A stretch of DNA of 64,000 nucleotides from Pyrenopolyporus hunteri (taxonomy: Eukaryota; Ascomycota; Sordariomycetes; Xylariales; Hypoxylaceae): NCBI GenBank assembly GCA_902806595.1, contig CADCXC010000038.1:4774001-4838000 (forward strand). Reading direction: 5' to 3'. The notes under the pieces are model-generated. The model was not told where the DNA came from and did no database searches. It saw nothing but the letters and a program-made list of their open reading frames with translations. Shown piece by piece: positions 14,001 through 29,271 of this stretch. The position numbers and the translations under genes are program-made. Position 1 is the first letter of the stretch, and each line of letters starts with the position of its first letter.

Positions 14001-17000
14001 TCGATAAATATCGTAAAAAAAAAATTAATTTCGAAAATCCTTTTTTAACTTTTTTTTAAAATATTAAAATATTTTAAAAAAATTTAAATTATAAATATAA
14101 ATATTAATAAAATAAATAAAATATTAAATAAAACGATAAAAAAAATTTAATATAAATTAATTATTTTAAAATATAATTAAATTTTTATAAAAAAAATATT
14201 TCGATAAAAATAATTAAAATAAATACGAATTTAAAAAAATATTTTTAATTAATATAAATATTAATTATCGAACGTAATTTTCGTAAAAATAATCGTATTT
14301 AATCGAATTTTTAAAAATTTAAAAACCTTTAAAAAAAACCATTTCGATATTTTCGTTTTAAATAAATATATTATTAATAAATAAACGAAAAAATATTTAT
14401 TCGATAATATTAAAAAACTACGACATATTATATTTAAAATAATATCGAAATAATATTATAAATATTTAAATATATTTAATAAAATTACTTTCGATAAATT
14501 TTCGCTCGTTTATTTAAAAATAAATTATAAAATAAATATTAACGAACGATTCGAAAATTTAAAATATAACCCCTTTTATAAAATATCTTTAAAAAAATTT
14601 AAGATTTATAAAAAATATTTTATTAAATATTTATAAAAAAAATTTATTAAATTTTTTAACGTTATATAAACTATATTTATATTATTTTTAAAAAATATAA
14701 TAACATTTTACACTTTTATATCGATTATTATAAATTAAATTCGATTATATAAAAAAATCGTTACCTTTTTTTATTAATCGAAAAAACCTTCGTTTAATTA
14801 TTTCGAATTAAAATATTTATAAAAATCGATATAAAATAAATTTTTTATAAAATTTATATTATAAAAAAAAATAAAAACTTTATTATTTTTCGAATAAAAT
14901 ATAACGTTTATCGATATAAAATAATATCCTTCGAATTAATTAACAAATTAATTATATTTTAACGGTTTATTAATAATATATTTCGAAAATATTTTAATAA
15001 ATTTTATTATATATATATTAATAATATATTAATATTTTTAAATAACCGTAAAAAACATAAAATATATATTCGAAAAATTTTTAATCGATTATAAAAAATT
15101 AAATTATGAATTAATATAAATAAATATAAATTTTACGTTATTAAAACGAAATATTTAAAATTTATAATTAACGAAAACGACGTAAATATCGACAATAATA
15201 AAATCGAAATAATTCGTAATTAACAACTCTTTTAAAAAAACGGAAAAATTATCTTAAAAAAAATTCGAATTTTTTTAAAATTTATTTAAAAATACGAATA
15301 AATTATTAAATTATTTATAAATTTTATTAAAATTAATATAAATTTAATTTAAATTATAAAATATCGAATAATTTTCGATAAATTAATAAATTAATTAATA
15401 TACGTATTAATCTTCATTTATTTTAATTTTAAATATAAAATTAAAATAAAAATAAACGTTTTCGATAACGTTATAACGAAAACTTTTTTATAACGTAAAT
15501 TATTAAAAAATTTATAACATTTAATTATATTTTATTTCGAAGTATTATAAAAATTAAAATTAAATTACGAAATTTATAATAAAAAATATTCGCCGTAATT
15601 AAAACTTTAATATATTAAAAATTCAAATTAATCGAATTTTAATACCGATAATTATTCGTCGTTTATATTAATTATAAAACCTTTAAATATTTTATAATAA
15701 AATACATTTTTAATTTATATTAAATAAAATAAATAAATATTATTTTATAATATAATTTTATTATTATATATAAATTCGAAATAATTAATATCGTATCGAA
15801 TATTTTATTTAAATTATAAATCGAAATTCGATTTTAAAAATAAAAAAAAAATAAATAAAAAACGTTAACTTTATTTAAATCGATACATTAAAAAATTTTT
15901 AATTTTATAAATAATATTAACCTTTTCGTTTTTAATAATACGAAACCTTTTAATTTATTTAATATAACTTTTATAAATAAATTACTTCGTATTAATTAAA
16001 CGAATTTAAAATTAAAAAAATAACGAAAAAAAATATAATATTTTAATAAAAATTATTAATTTATATTTAATAATTTAATAACGTATAAAAAAAATTTATA
16101 ATATTTAATTAAAATAATTTATAAATTCGAATTTTCGACGAAATTTATAAACGATTTTCAACTATTTATTTAAAAAAAACTCCGTTAAATAATTATAAAA
16201 CATTATTAATAATTAAAAATATACGAATATATTAATTAATATGTAAATAATTATATTTATCGATCGATAAAAATATTTTACAATAAAATTTCGAAATTAT
16301 TTTTATTATTTTTTATATTATATAAAATTTAAAAATATTTCGTAATAAATTTTAAAAATATATTATTCGATAATAATAATTACGATAATTTTTTAATAAT
16401 TATTAATCGATTTAATAAAATTTTATAATTAATTTTATATGGAAAAATCGTTACGATATAAAACGTAATATAAATATATTATTAAAAATTATATCGATTA
16501 TTTAAATAATCGATATTCGTTATTAACGATTAAAAAAAATAATTTATTTTAAATTTTATAAATAAATTTTTTAAAATATACGATATAAAATTCGAATTTT
16601 TTATCGTAATATATAAATAATCGATCGAATAAATCGAAATTATAAATAAATATATTAATTAACGCTTTTATTTATTATATAATTATTATTAACGAAATTA
16701 ATCGAAGGTAATTTTAATATTTAATATAATAAAAAATAATCTTTTTTATAAATCTTTTTATAACGGTATACTTCGGTAAATTTTTATAAAACAATTAATA
16801 TTAACTTTTTTTAATTAAAAAATATAAATTAAAATATTAATTTAATTTTTCGTAAAAAAAAAATCTTTTATAAAAAAATATAAAAATTTATATAATAAAT
16901 TAAAAAATAAAAAAATACCGTATAATACGTCATTAAATAATTATAAAAATAATAAATTAAATAAATTAATCGTAAATAACAAAAATCCAACTTTAATATC

Positions 17001-17800
17001 GAAAATTAAATATTTATCGTATTAAAAATAAAAATAATAATAAATAAATTTAATAATAAATTAACATATTTAATAATATTTTTATTTTACGAAATTATAA
17101 AAAAATATATTAAATAATTTAATATTTTTAAATTAAAATTCTCGTACGTATAATAAAAATAATAATAATTTAATATAAATCGATTTCGAAAAAAACTTAA
17201 TAATTCGATTTTAAAATAAATTTTTAAAAGTTTTAACGATAAAATCGTCGATTTAAATTTTATCGAATAAAAATAAAAAATACGAAAGATATTAACTTTA
17301 TAAATATATTATAAAAAATTAAAATATTTTATCGAATAAATAAATTAAAATTCGAACTTTACGTAATATTTTGTCGATAATTTAAAAAATACGATAAAAA
17401 AATTAAAATAATTTTATAAAAAAAACTTCGATATAACGAAATTATCGAAACGATTAAATTTATAATTAAAAATAATATTAAAAAAAAATTTAAATAAATA
17501 TATATAAAAAATAATTACGTAATAATTAAATAAAATATATAAATATATTATCGATAATAAAAACTCGAAATAAATTTTATATATTTCGAGAAATTATTAT
17601 AATATACGAATTATATAAACTTTAAAATATAATTTATATATTTTTTAAAAATATATATTTATATTATATTTAAAATAAACGTTATATACTCGTTTTTATA
17701 TATAAATTTTTTCTTTTTTAACGTTATTATAATTAATAATAAATTAATAAATTAAATTTTTATATTATATTATATTATTTTTATTTATAATAAAAATAAA
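11070..17800 (+). mobile_element. B: RIP-degraded LTR-type element nested in A1
   Basis: Direct repeats of about 200 bp lie at about 11,085-11,280 and 17,600-17,795. Shared blocks include ATACGAATTATATAAA, TATATATTTATATTATATTT and AATTAATAATAAATTAATAA. They bound about 6.7 kb that has no match in A2, so the element interrupts A1. A1 sequence (TTATAAAATTATCATA) is seen both just left of B and just right of M1, consistent with insertion into A. Internal frames are destroyed. Strand and exact ends are uncertain. Confidence 0.6.
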
Positions 17801-18556
17801 TATTATTATATATATTATTATATTTTATTATCGAGTTTTATTTACATTATTAATACATTAAAATATTTATTATATTTAATAATTTTATATATAAATTTAC
17901 GTATAATCGTATTAATATATAATGTATATTTTATGTTTTTTTTTAATTAATTTAATTATATATATTTTATTATATATTTTATTATATTTTATTTATTTTA
18001 AAGATGTAAAATATAAAAATTATATCGTTATTTTCGCGTTAATTAAACTTTTTTAATAATATAAGTTTTATATCGATGTATGTTTTATTTTAAAAGTTAT
18101 TCGAATATAAAGTTAATTTAAAAGTATAAATAATAACTTTAAGGATAGTTATTTGATTTTTTTTACGGTCGTATATTTTTTTAATATCCGTATAAAATTA
18201 AATATATATTCGAATAATTTTTAAAATAAAATATATATTAATATAAAATTTATATTATTAAAAAGGTTTAATTAACGCGAAAATGACGATGTAATTTTTA
18301 TATTTTATATCTTTAAAATAGGTGGGATATAATGGGATATATAATGGGATGTATGGTGGGATGTATGGAATTTAATATGTATAATAAATCTAATTGAAAA
18401 AGTGTATTCGTACTCGGAGAAACTATTTAATTTGTTGCATTTTTATATGGAAATACGTTAATGGGGCCGAATAAGGGGTAAAAAATGTACTTTTTATATT
18501 AATAGTGTAAATAAGGGTTCGATAGTAAAAATAAGTAGTGCATATAGTAATATTTA
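17800..18556. mobile_element. M1: foldback TIR element, weakly mutated copy
   Basis: A ~750 bp element whose two halves are largely inverted copies. Ends share TTATTTACA.TATTAATA after TATCGA. The right half keeps G-rich sequence such as AATGGGATATATAATGGGAT and GGGGCCGAATAAGGGGTAAA (18,320-18,490), unlike everything around it. Copies M2 and M3 match it. It has no frame of note, so it is probably non-autonomous. It sits at the B/A1 junction. Confidence 0.7.
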
Positions 18557-20721
18557 TAAAAATTATCATAAATAAATTTTAAAATTTAAATTTTCGTATA
18601 TTTTAATTATAAATAACCGTTAAAATAATTAATAATATCGTTAATTTCGATAATTTAATATTTACGTTTTTTATTTTCGATATTTATTTTAAATTTAATA
18701 TAAATTTATTTTTTATTTTTATATAAATTTAAAAAATATAAATCGGTTAAAAAATAATAACGAAAATTAAAAAAATTAAAATATAACATTTTATAAAAAA
18801 TATTTTAAATATATATAATAATTTTAATATATAAAAAACTTTCCTCGTATTATTTTTAATTAATAACGAAATATTTATTTATGAAAAAAAATTAAAAAAA
18901 TTTTTATAAAATTATTATAATTTTAAATAAAAATATTACCGTCATTTTTAATATTTTAAATAAAACGTTTACGTTTAAAAATTTTTATATTAAATCGTAT
19001 ATTTAATTAAAAAAGAATTTTATATTAATTAAAAAATTTAAAATCGAATTATTTACGTTAATTTTTAATTTCGATAATTATTAAATTATTTCGAAGGAAA
19101 ATTTTATATATATTAACGATTTTTCTTATATTATAAAATTATATATTATTAATAAAAAATAAAAAAATTTTATTTTTATTATTAAATTTCGAATAAATAA
19201 AAAAATTATTATATAAAAAATTTTTATAAAATATTAAATATAAAAAAATTTAACATTTTATTCGAAAAAAATATATTACATTTAAAAATTTACGATATAA
19301 TTATATATCGAAATATTACGATTTTTAAATTATAAATAATTCGTGAAATTAAAGATAAAAATACCGTCGCGTTATACGAAAAATTTCGTTTAATAATTTA
19401 AACTTATAATAATTTCGATAAAAAATTAATTAATATATTATATTAATTTTAACATTTATATTATATCGTAAAAAAATAAAAAATATAATTTAAAATATCG
19501 ATATAAAAAATTATTTTTATATATTTATTAATTAAATTAAAAAATATATATTTTAAAAAAATATTATAATAAATTATTAAATTTTTATACGATTTTATAA
19601 CATTAAATATTTATTAATTTAAAATTTATTTACGTTATTATTAATAAAAATTACAAATAAAATTATTAACTTTCGATTTTTATTTATTTATAATAAATAA
19701 TATTTTTAATATCGATATTACGGATTTTTTTATTATTAAAAATAAAACTTTTAATAAAATCGAAATTAAAATACATTTTTTAAAAAATTATAAACTTCGA
19801 AATCGAAAATTTTAATAATTTATATATTACGATTTATAAAAAAAACTTTAACGTAATAATTATTTAAAAAATTAAGTTAAAAAATTTAAATTATTAAATA
19901 TTAAAATTTTCGATATAATTAAAAAATTTATAAAATAATAAATTCGAAATATATATATTATTTCGATATATTAATTTAAAATAATTTTCGATTATTTTAC
20001 AACGATTTAATATTCCGAATTCGAATTTAAAAAAATAAAAACTTTTAATATTAAAATTAAATAATAAATAAATAAATAAATAAATACGTAAATTTCGTTA
20101 TATCGAATTAAATTTTTAAAATTTACATTTTTATATTTTTATCGATAAATTTTTTATAAATAATAAAAATGTAAATTCGTAAATTAAATACGTTATTATT
20201 TTAAATAATAAAAGTTTTATCGATCGAAATAATAAAATATAAATTAATAATAATATTATTTATTAATTATTTATAAAATATAAACGAATTATTCGTAATA
20301 TATTTATTAATAAAATTTATAAAATAATTTAAAGTTTTAATATTAATTACATCGTTTATTATATAATTAATATTATTTTAAAACATTTATTATTTTTTAA
20401 AATTTTTTTTATTTTATATATCGATTTTTTATCGTTATATTAATATTTAATATAAATAAAAAAATTAACGAAAAAAATTAATAATCGATTTTATAACTTT
20501 AAAATAATTTTATAAAAATCGGAAAATTAATAATATTTAATGAATATATAAATCGTATAATTTTATAAACGTAATAATAAAAACGTCCCTTAATAAAATT
20601 ATATAAAATTTAATAAAAAAAAATTAATTTAATTTAAAATTAAAAAAATAAATAAAATAACAGATTTAATTAATATCTCGTAATTAATTAATTACGAAAA
20701 AAAAATAAAGTAAGTAATAAT

Positions 20722-20932
20722 AAATTAATTTATATATATATTATTTCGTAGTACGTACTTTAAAAAAAAATATTTATATATTTTCGTTTATATAAAAAAA
20801 ACCTTTTTTACGATTTTTTTCTTAAATAGTTTTTTTTAAAATAATTATAATATATTAATTTCATTTTTTTATTATTACTTTTATTATTATTATTTTATTT
20901 TATTTACGTACGTATTTATTAATAAATTTTAT
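20722..20932 (+). repeat. Right LTR of A1
   Basis: Second terminal direct repeat of A1, followed by resumed R sequence (TTTTATTTAATTAATTAAAT). Confidence 0.7.
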
Positions 20933-21370
20933 TTAATTAATTAAATTATTATATATATTATAATTAATATATTTAAAATTATTTATATTTTAATAAACGA
21001 TTTTATTAATTAAATTAATTTAATTATATAAATTTAATTTTAATTTAACGTATTTTTTATAATATTTTTTAAAAAACGTTTCGAATTATATATTTAAAAT
21101 TAAATATAAAAAAATTATACGAATAATTATTCGTAACGATTTTATCGAAAAATAATATAAAATAATTTTTTATAACAGTTTTTTTAAACGTAATAAAGGA
21201 TAGATTTTTACGACGATTTTATCGAAAATTAATATAAAATAATTTTTCGTAACGGGTTTTTCGAAAAATAATACGAATATTTAATATTTTATAAAAATTA
21301 AAAAATGTTACGAAAAATATATTAAAAAATATATTAAAAAATATATTAAAAAGTATATTAAAAATTATAT

Positions 21371-21582
21371 TATTAATAGATACGTACGTAAATAAAATAA
21401 AAAAATAATAATAAAAATAAACGCGATATAATAAAATTAATATTATATAAATTATTTAATAAAAAAAGATTATTTAATAAAAAAACCGTGGAAAAAATTT
21501 CTTTTATATAAATAAAAATATATAAATACTTTTTTTTAAAATATATACTACGAAATAATACGTATATAAATTAATTAATTAT
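21371..21582 (-). repeat. LTR of A2 (left in window)
   Basis: Reverse complement of 20,722-20,932, from which it is separated only by about 440 bp of R sequence. Confidence 0.7.
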
Positions 21583-23294
21583 TATTTATTTTATTTTTTT
21601 TCGTAATTAATTAATTACGAATTATTAATTAAATTTTTCGTTTTATTTATTTTTTTAATTTTAAATTAATTTAATTTTCTTTTATTAAATTTCGTATAAT
21701 TTTATTAAAAAACATTTTTATTATTACGTTTACGAGGTTATATAATTTATATATTTATTAAATATTATCGATTTTTCGATTTTTATAGGATTATTTTAAA
21801 ATTATAAAATTAATTATTAATTTTTTTTCGTTAATACTTTTTATTTATATTAAATATTAATATAACGATAAAAAATCGATATATAATATAAAAAAAGTTT
21901 TAAAAAATAAAAAACATTTTAAAATAATATTAATTATATAATAAACGATATAATTAACGTCGAAATTTTAAATTATTTTATAGATTTTATTAATAAATAT
22001 ATTATAAATAATTTATTTATATTTAATAAATAATTAATAAATAATATTATTAATAATTTATATTTTATTATTTCGATTAATAAAATTTTTATTATTTAAA
22101 ATAATAATATATTCGATTTATAAATTTAAATTTTTATTATTTGCGAAAAATTTATCGATAAAAATATAAAAATGTAAATTTTAAAAATTTAATTCGATAT
22201 ATCGAAATTTACATATTTAATTATTTATTTACTATTTAATTTTAACGTTAAAAGTTTTAATTTTTTTAAATTCAAATTCGAAATATTAATTCGTCGTAAA
22301 ATAATCGAAAATTACTTCGAATTAATATATAAAAACGATATATATATTTCGAATTCGTTATTTTATAAATTTTTTAATTATATCGAAAATTTTAACGTTT
22401 AATAATTTAAATTTTTTAATTTAACCTTTTTAATTTAACTTTTTTAAATAATCGTTATATTAAAATTTTTATTATAAATCGTAATATATAAATTATTAAA
22501 ATTTTCGATTTCGAAATTTATAATTTTTTAAAAATATATTTTAATTTTAATTTTATTAAAAACTTTATTTTTAATAATAAAAAAATCTATAATATCGACG
22601 TTAAAAATATTATTCGTTTAAATATTAATAAATTTAAATAAATTTAAATTTATTATAAATAAATAAAAATCGAAAATTAATAATTTATTCGTAATTTTTA
22701 TTAATAATAACGTAAATAAATTTTAAATTAATAAATATTTAATTTCGTAAAATTATATAAAAATTTAATTATTTATAATAATATTTTTTTAAAATATTTA
22801 TTTTTAAATTTAATTAATAAATATATAAAAATAATTTTTTATATTAATATTTTAAATTAAATATAAATTATTATAATATTTCGAATTATAATTTTCATTC
22901 TTTTACGATATAATATAAACGTTAAAATTAATATAATATGTTAATTAATTTTTTAAATAGTAAATATATACGTTATAATATATTTTTTATCGAAATTATT
23001 ATAATTTTAAATTATTAAACGAAACTTTTTATATAACGTAATAATATTTTTATTTTTAATTTTACGGATTATTTATAATTTAAAAATCGTAACGTTTCGA
23101 TATATAATTATATTATAAATTTTTAAACGTAAAATATTTTCTTCGAATAAAACGTTAAATTTTTTTATATTCGATATTTCGTAAAATTTTTTTTATATAA
23201 TAATTTTTTTATCCGTTCGAAATTTAATAATAAAAATAAAATTTTTTTATTTTTTATTAATAATTTATAATTTTATAATATAAAAATTAAAGGT

Positions 23295-24475
23295 TATTTT
23301 CGTAAAATAATATAATAATTTTTAATTTTCTTCGAATTTTACAATTATTTTTATAATTATATATTTTTTAATATAATTATTAATATAATTTTTAATATAT
23401 TTTTTAATATAATTATTAATATAACTTTTAATATAATTTTTAATATAACTTTCGTAACATTTTTTAACTTTTACGAGAAATTATCCGTGCTATTTTTCGA
23501 AAAACCGTCGTAAAAAACCACTTTATACCACCTTTCGATGAAACCGTTGCAAAAAGCCACCCTTATTACCTTTTTAAAAATCTTTCGAAAAAGCCGTCGT
23601 AAATAACCACCCTATACCACCTTTCGAAAAAGCCGTCGCGAAAAGCCACCCTTATTACCTTTCGATAAAGCCGTCGCGAAAAACCACCCTATACTACTTT
23701 TCGAAAAAGCCGTTACGAGGGACTACCCGTATAATTATATTTAACTTTAAATATATAATTCGAAAAACTTTTCGAAAAATATTATAAAAAATATATCGAA
23801 TTAAAATTAAATTTATATAATTAAATTTATATAATTAAATTTATATTTATAATTAAATTTATATTTATAATTAAATTTATATTTATAATTAAATTTATAT
23901 TTATAATTAAATTTATATTTATAATTAAATTTATATTTATAATTAAATTTATATTTATAATTAAATTTATATAATTTATATTTTTTAAATAAAATTATAC
24001 ATTAAATTAAAATTAAATTTATATAATTAAATTTATATAATTCGAATTTTTTATATAAATTTATTTAATTCGATTTATTTAATTTAATTTTTTTAAATTA
24101 AATTATACGTTAAATTAAAATTAAATTTATATTTATAATTAAATTAATTTAATTAAATTAATTTAATTAATAAAAATATTTATTAAAATGTAAATAATTT
24201 TAAATGTAATAATTACGATATATATAACGATTTAATTAAACGATTTAATTAATTAAATAAAAATATAATATAAATTATTACGTAAAATATATACGTAATT
24301 AATTAATATAACGTAATATAACGTAACGTAATATAATATAATATATAATTAATATAACGTAAAAAATATAACTCGTAAATTTTTACGTAATTAATTTTTA
24401 TTTTTTTTTTTCGATTTTTTTTTTAAAAAAAAAAATTCGAAATAATATTTCGAGGAAATTTCGAGTAAAATCGTC
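23295..24475 (+). repeat. R copy inserted in A2
   Basis: It matches 1735-2880 along its length: the GTAAAATAATATAATAA start, AATATAATTTTTAATATAAC array, 38-39 bp units at about 23,490-23,730, AAATTTATATTTATAATTAA array at 23,810-23,960, and the TAACGTAATATAACGTAACG outer part. A sequence continues on both sides (GATTTTTCTTATATTATAAA in A1). This copy keeps more C and G than others (AAAGCCACCCTTATTACC), so it is a younger or less exposed insertion. It contains one arm only, so R can exist as a stand-alone ~1.18 kb unit such as a solo LTR. Confidence 0.7.
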
Positions 24476-24651
24476 GATATATATAAAATTTTTTTTCGAA
24501 ATAATTTAATAATTATCGAAATTAAAAATTAATACGAATAATTCGATTTTAAATTTTTTAAATTATATAAAATTTTTTTTCGATTAAATATACGATTTAA
24601 TATAAAAATTTTTAAACGTAAATATTTCGTTCGAAATATTAAAAATAAAAA

Positions 24652-25413
24652 TTAATATTCGCATTATCTATTTTTAATATCGAATTTTATTCGCATTATT
24701 AATATATTAAAATATATATTATATTTAATAACTTTATATATAAATTTACGTATAATCGTATTAATATATAATATACATTTTATATTTTTTTTTAATTAAT
24801 TTAATTATATATAACTTCCATTATATTTTTTATTATACCTTTTAATATATTTACTTTTATATCTCATTTATTTTAAAGATGTAAAATATAAAAATTACAT
24901 TACTAATTTCGCTTTAATTAAACTTTTTTAATGGTATAGGTTTTATATCGATATATGTACTATTTTAAAAGTTATTTAAATATATACTCAATTTTATACC
25001 GATGTTAAAAGGGTATGCGACCGTTAAAAAGGATTATATAATCACCCTTAAGGGTATTACTTATACTTTTAAATTGACTTTATATTTAAATAACTTTTAA
25101 AATAAAATATACACCGATATAAAATTTATACCATTAAAAAAATTTAATTAAAGCGAAATTAACGATGTAATTTTTATATTTTACATTTTTAAAATAAATA
25201 GAATATAAAAGTAAATATATTAAAAGGTATAATAAAAAGTATAATAAAAATTATATATAATTAAATTAATTGAAAAAAAATATAAAGTATATATTATATA
25301 TTAATACGATTATATGTAAATTTATATATAAGGTTATTAAATATAATATGTATTTTAATGTATTAATAATATGGATAAAACTTAATATTAAAAATAAATA
25401 ATGCGGATATTAA
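24652..25413. mobile_element. M2: foldback TIR element in A2
   Basis: About 760 bp. The ends read TAATATTCGCATTAT and, inverted, ATAATGCGGATATTA, giving a TIR of at least 50 bp that extends with internal mismatches over much of each half. The centre (about 24,985-25,060) keeps GC-richer sequence such as GGGTATGCGACCGTTAAAAA. The same element as M1 and M3. No coding capacity is visible. Confidence 0.75.
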
Positions 25414-28400
25414 TCTTTTTAAAAATAATGATAATATTTTTATTTAATATTATAATAATTTTATAAAAATTTTTTTATTTTTTTTTTATAAATAAATATT
25501 TCGTTATCGATAAAAAATAATACGAAAAAAATTTTTCGTATATTAAAATTATTATATATATTTAATATGTTTTTTATAAAACGTTATATTTTAATTTTTT
25601 TAATTTTCGTTATTACTTTTTAAACGATTTATATTTTTTAAATTTATATAAAAATAAAAAATAAATTTATATTAATTTTAAAATAAATATCGAATATAAA
25701 AAATATAAATATTAAATTATTAAAATTAATAATATTATTAATTATTTTAATAATTATTTATAATCGAAATATATATAAATTTAAACTTTAAAATTTATCG
25801 ATAATAATTTTATACGTTTTATAAATTAAACCGTAATATTTTTCGACTTTATTAATAAATTAATATATTTTAATAAATATTTAATAATAAATAATTTTAA
25901 TAATATAAATTTTATTTCGAAATTCGATATTATCGAAATTCGTATCGATATTATATATAATAATATTCGAAAATTCGAAATAAATATTAATTTAACATTA
26001 TTTTAATATATTTTAAATTTTTTTAATAAAAATAATTTTTATAAAATAAATAATTTAAAATTTTATAATAATATTAATTATATATAAAATAAAACGTTTA
26101 TTTAAATATATAATATTAACGATAACTTCGTAATTAAAATTTATATTAAAATCTTTTAAATTAAACTTAAATTTTTAAAATATTTTACTTTTAATTTAAT
26201 AATAATAATAAAATTTATTAATCTTTTTAATATTTTTAATATTAACGTTATAATTTATTTTATTTAAAAAATATATAATTTAATTATAAAAAAATAATTA
26301 AATCGAATATAAATATAACGTAATTCAAATTCTATAAAAAAAATCATATTATCGAAATAAAACTATAAATATTTTTATTTATAAACAATAATAATAATAT
26401 TATTATTTTTTTTAATTAATTAATTCGTAACGTTATTTAAATAAATATTTAATCGATTTATATTTTTTAAATATATAAAAAATAAAATATTTAAATTTAT
26501 AATATAAAAATCGATTAATTTAAATAAAACGTTAATCGTAATCGTTTTTAATAATTCGATTAAAAATTCGTTTTTAAATTTAATATTAATTTTATCGATT
26601 CGATTATTATTTATTTTAAAATTTCGATCGAAAAATTTTTTTATAAAAATTTAACATTAATTTTTTTTTACGATAAATATTTTAATTACGTCGATATCGA
26701 AAATAATATTTTAAAAAACATTTTTAATATATCGATTTAAAATAAATATAATATTATTTTTTAATTTATCGATAAAAAATAATAAAAAATAATTCGATAT
26801 TAATATATTTAATTTATTAAATATATCGTAATTAATTAATATTAAAAATCGATTTTTTTCGTTTCGAAAATTACGACGTTTTAATCGTCGTTTTTCGATT
26901 TCGAATTTTCTTATTTAATATTTTTATAATCCGTTAAAAACATAATATATTTATTTTTATTTTTAATTTTTTAAATTTATTAACGTTTTTTAATTTTTTT
27001 TTATTTATTTTCGAAATATTTAATAAATTAATTTTTTTTTTATATATTTAATAACGACATTTTTAAATTTAAGTCGTCTTTTTCGATTAATATTAATCGT
27101 TTTTATTATTACGATAATATCTTCGTTTAATATAAAATTAATTAAAATTTTTATCGTTATCATCATTAATTATAAATTAATATATTTTTTTAATATTTTT
27201 AAAAATATTAATTAACGTGCGAAATTTATTAATTAATTCTTTAAATTAATATAATAAAATAAATAAAATATATTATAATTATAATACATTATAATAAATA
27301 TATTATATAATTATAATAAATTATTATTTACTTTTAAAATCTTTTTTAAAAACCTATTAACATAATATTAATTTATTTAATATAATTTATAACATTTTAA
27401 AATCGAATTTTCCTTCGTTTTTTTTTCGGTTTTAATATTAAAAAAAATAATCGAAATTTAATTATAATAATATTAAATTTTATTTTATTTCGTATTAAAA
27501 TATCGTTTTATAATTAAATATATATTTATAAAATATCAATAATAAAATATATTATATAAAAAATAAATAACTATTCGTTTAATAAAAATAATAAAAAATA
27601 TAACGTAAAATTAAATTTAATAAATCTTAACCGTATAATATATATTTAAAAAAAAACGAAATTTATTTTTTAAAACATTATAAAATTCTTCGATATAATT
27701 ATTTTTATTATTTTAAACCTTTTTAAAATAACCAACAATAATAAAAAAATATATTTTATTAAAAATTCGAATAAAAAAACGTTATAATATATATCGTTTT
27801 ATTAATTTTCGATAAATATAAATATTAAAATCGATTTAATTAATAAAAACTATAAAATCGTTTAAAAAAAAATCGTAATTTCCAATATAATAATTTTTTT
27901 CTTTTAATATAACGTTTAATAAAATTACCCATATTATATATAAATTATTTAATAACGATTCGAAAAATTTATAAATATTTCCCGATAATAAAAATTAAAA
28001 TTATTTTTTTATATAAAATTAAAAATATATCATTAATTATATTTTAATCCAATATATATTAATATAATAAAATATTAATTAATTATAATAATTTAAAAAA
28101 ATATAATTATCTTTTATAAAATAAAAATAAAAAAAATAAATATATTAAACATTAAAAATTTTAATTAATTATATAAATTATTTTAATTATTTTAAAAATT
28201 AAATAAAATTAACGATAAAAATTTAAATATTAATTATTAAAAAAATTAAATTATAAAAAATTATAATAAAAAAAATAATAAAATATAAAATATTAAAAAT
28301 AAATTATTAAAAATTATAAAAAATAAAAATATTTATTAAAAAAATAATTTATAACGTCGTCGAAACGATATAAATAATAATTTTATCGAAATAATAAACG

Positions 28401-29271
28401 TTATCGAATTTAAATTTTTATATTCGATTAATTAATTAAACGTTTAAAAAACGAAAAATTTTAATCGTTATTATATTATAATATATATATATATATCGAT
28501 ATAAATACCTCGAAATAAACTACATTTTTTTCGATTCGATATATAAACGTTTTTTATATTAATATATTAAATTATTTTTATTTTATTTTTATTAATTTAT
28601 TATTATTTTATTTCGATAATTTACGTAATAATAAAAAATTTAATAAAAATTTAATAACGTTAATATTATTTTTATTTATATAAATATCTTTTTATATTAA
28701 TACGATTTTTAAAACCGACCGTAATTAATATAATAAAACTTAAAAATCGCTTAAAATAAAACTTTTAAAATACTTTTAAAACTTTTTTAAAATTTCCTTA
28801 ATTATATAAATATATAATTTATTTTTATTTATTAAATTTAAATTTATTAATATAAATAATACCTACGTTATTTTTTATTAAAAAATAGCGATTCACGAAT
28901 TTATTTTTTTCTATTTTATCGTTATATAATTAAAATATTTATTAAAAAAAACGAAAATAATTAAAAAATCGAAAATATATTTAATTAAAATTTTAAACTT
29001 ATTTATATTTTTTTATTTAATAAAGTTAAATTTTTTTTTTAAATTTACGTTTAAATCGAATTTTTAATTTTTTACGATATAATAAATAAAAAAAACTTAA
29101 AAAAATTAAAAATAATAAAAATAATATTTCGTCGTAAATAAAATAAAATCGTAAAAAAAAAAATTATTAATATCGTATATATTATTATAATAAAAATCCT
29201 TCGTATTATTATAATAATAATTTTTTTAATTTTATTAATCTATATTATTAATTTTAATAACATTAATTAAT

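Larger units (their letters stand above)
7513..20932 (+). mobile_element. A1: RIP-degraded LTR-type retroelement with nested insertions
   Basis: Direct terminal repeats of about 200-210 bp lie at 7513-7714 and 20,722-20,932. Both start with TTAATTAATTTATATATATA, contain TATTATTTCGTA, and end near CGTATTTATTAAT. Removing the nested element B and M1 (about 11,070-18,556) leaves about 5.9 kb, which matches A2 after its own insertions are removed. The strand is arbitrary, set by the LTR sequence. No reverse transcriptase or integrase frame survives. The LTR assignment rests on terminal direct repeats and total length; flanking target duplications are not clear in such AT-rich DNA. Confidence 0.65.
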
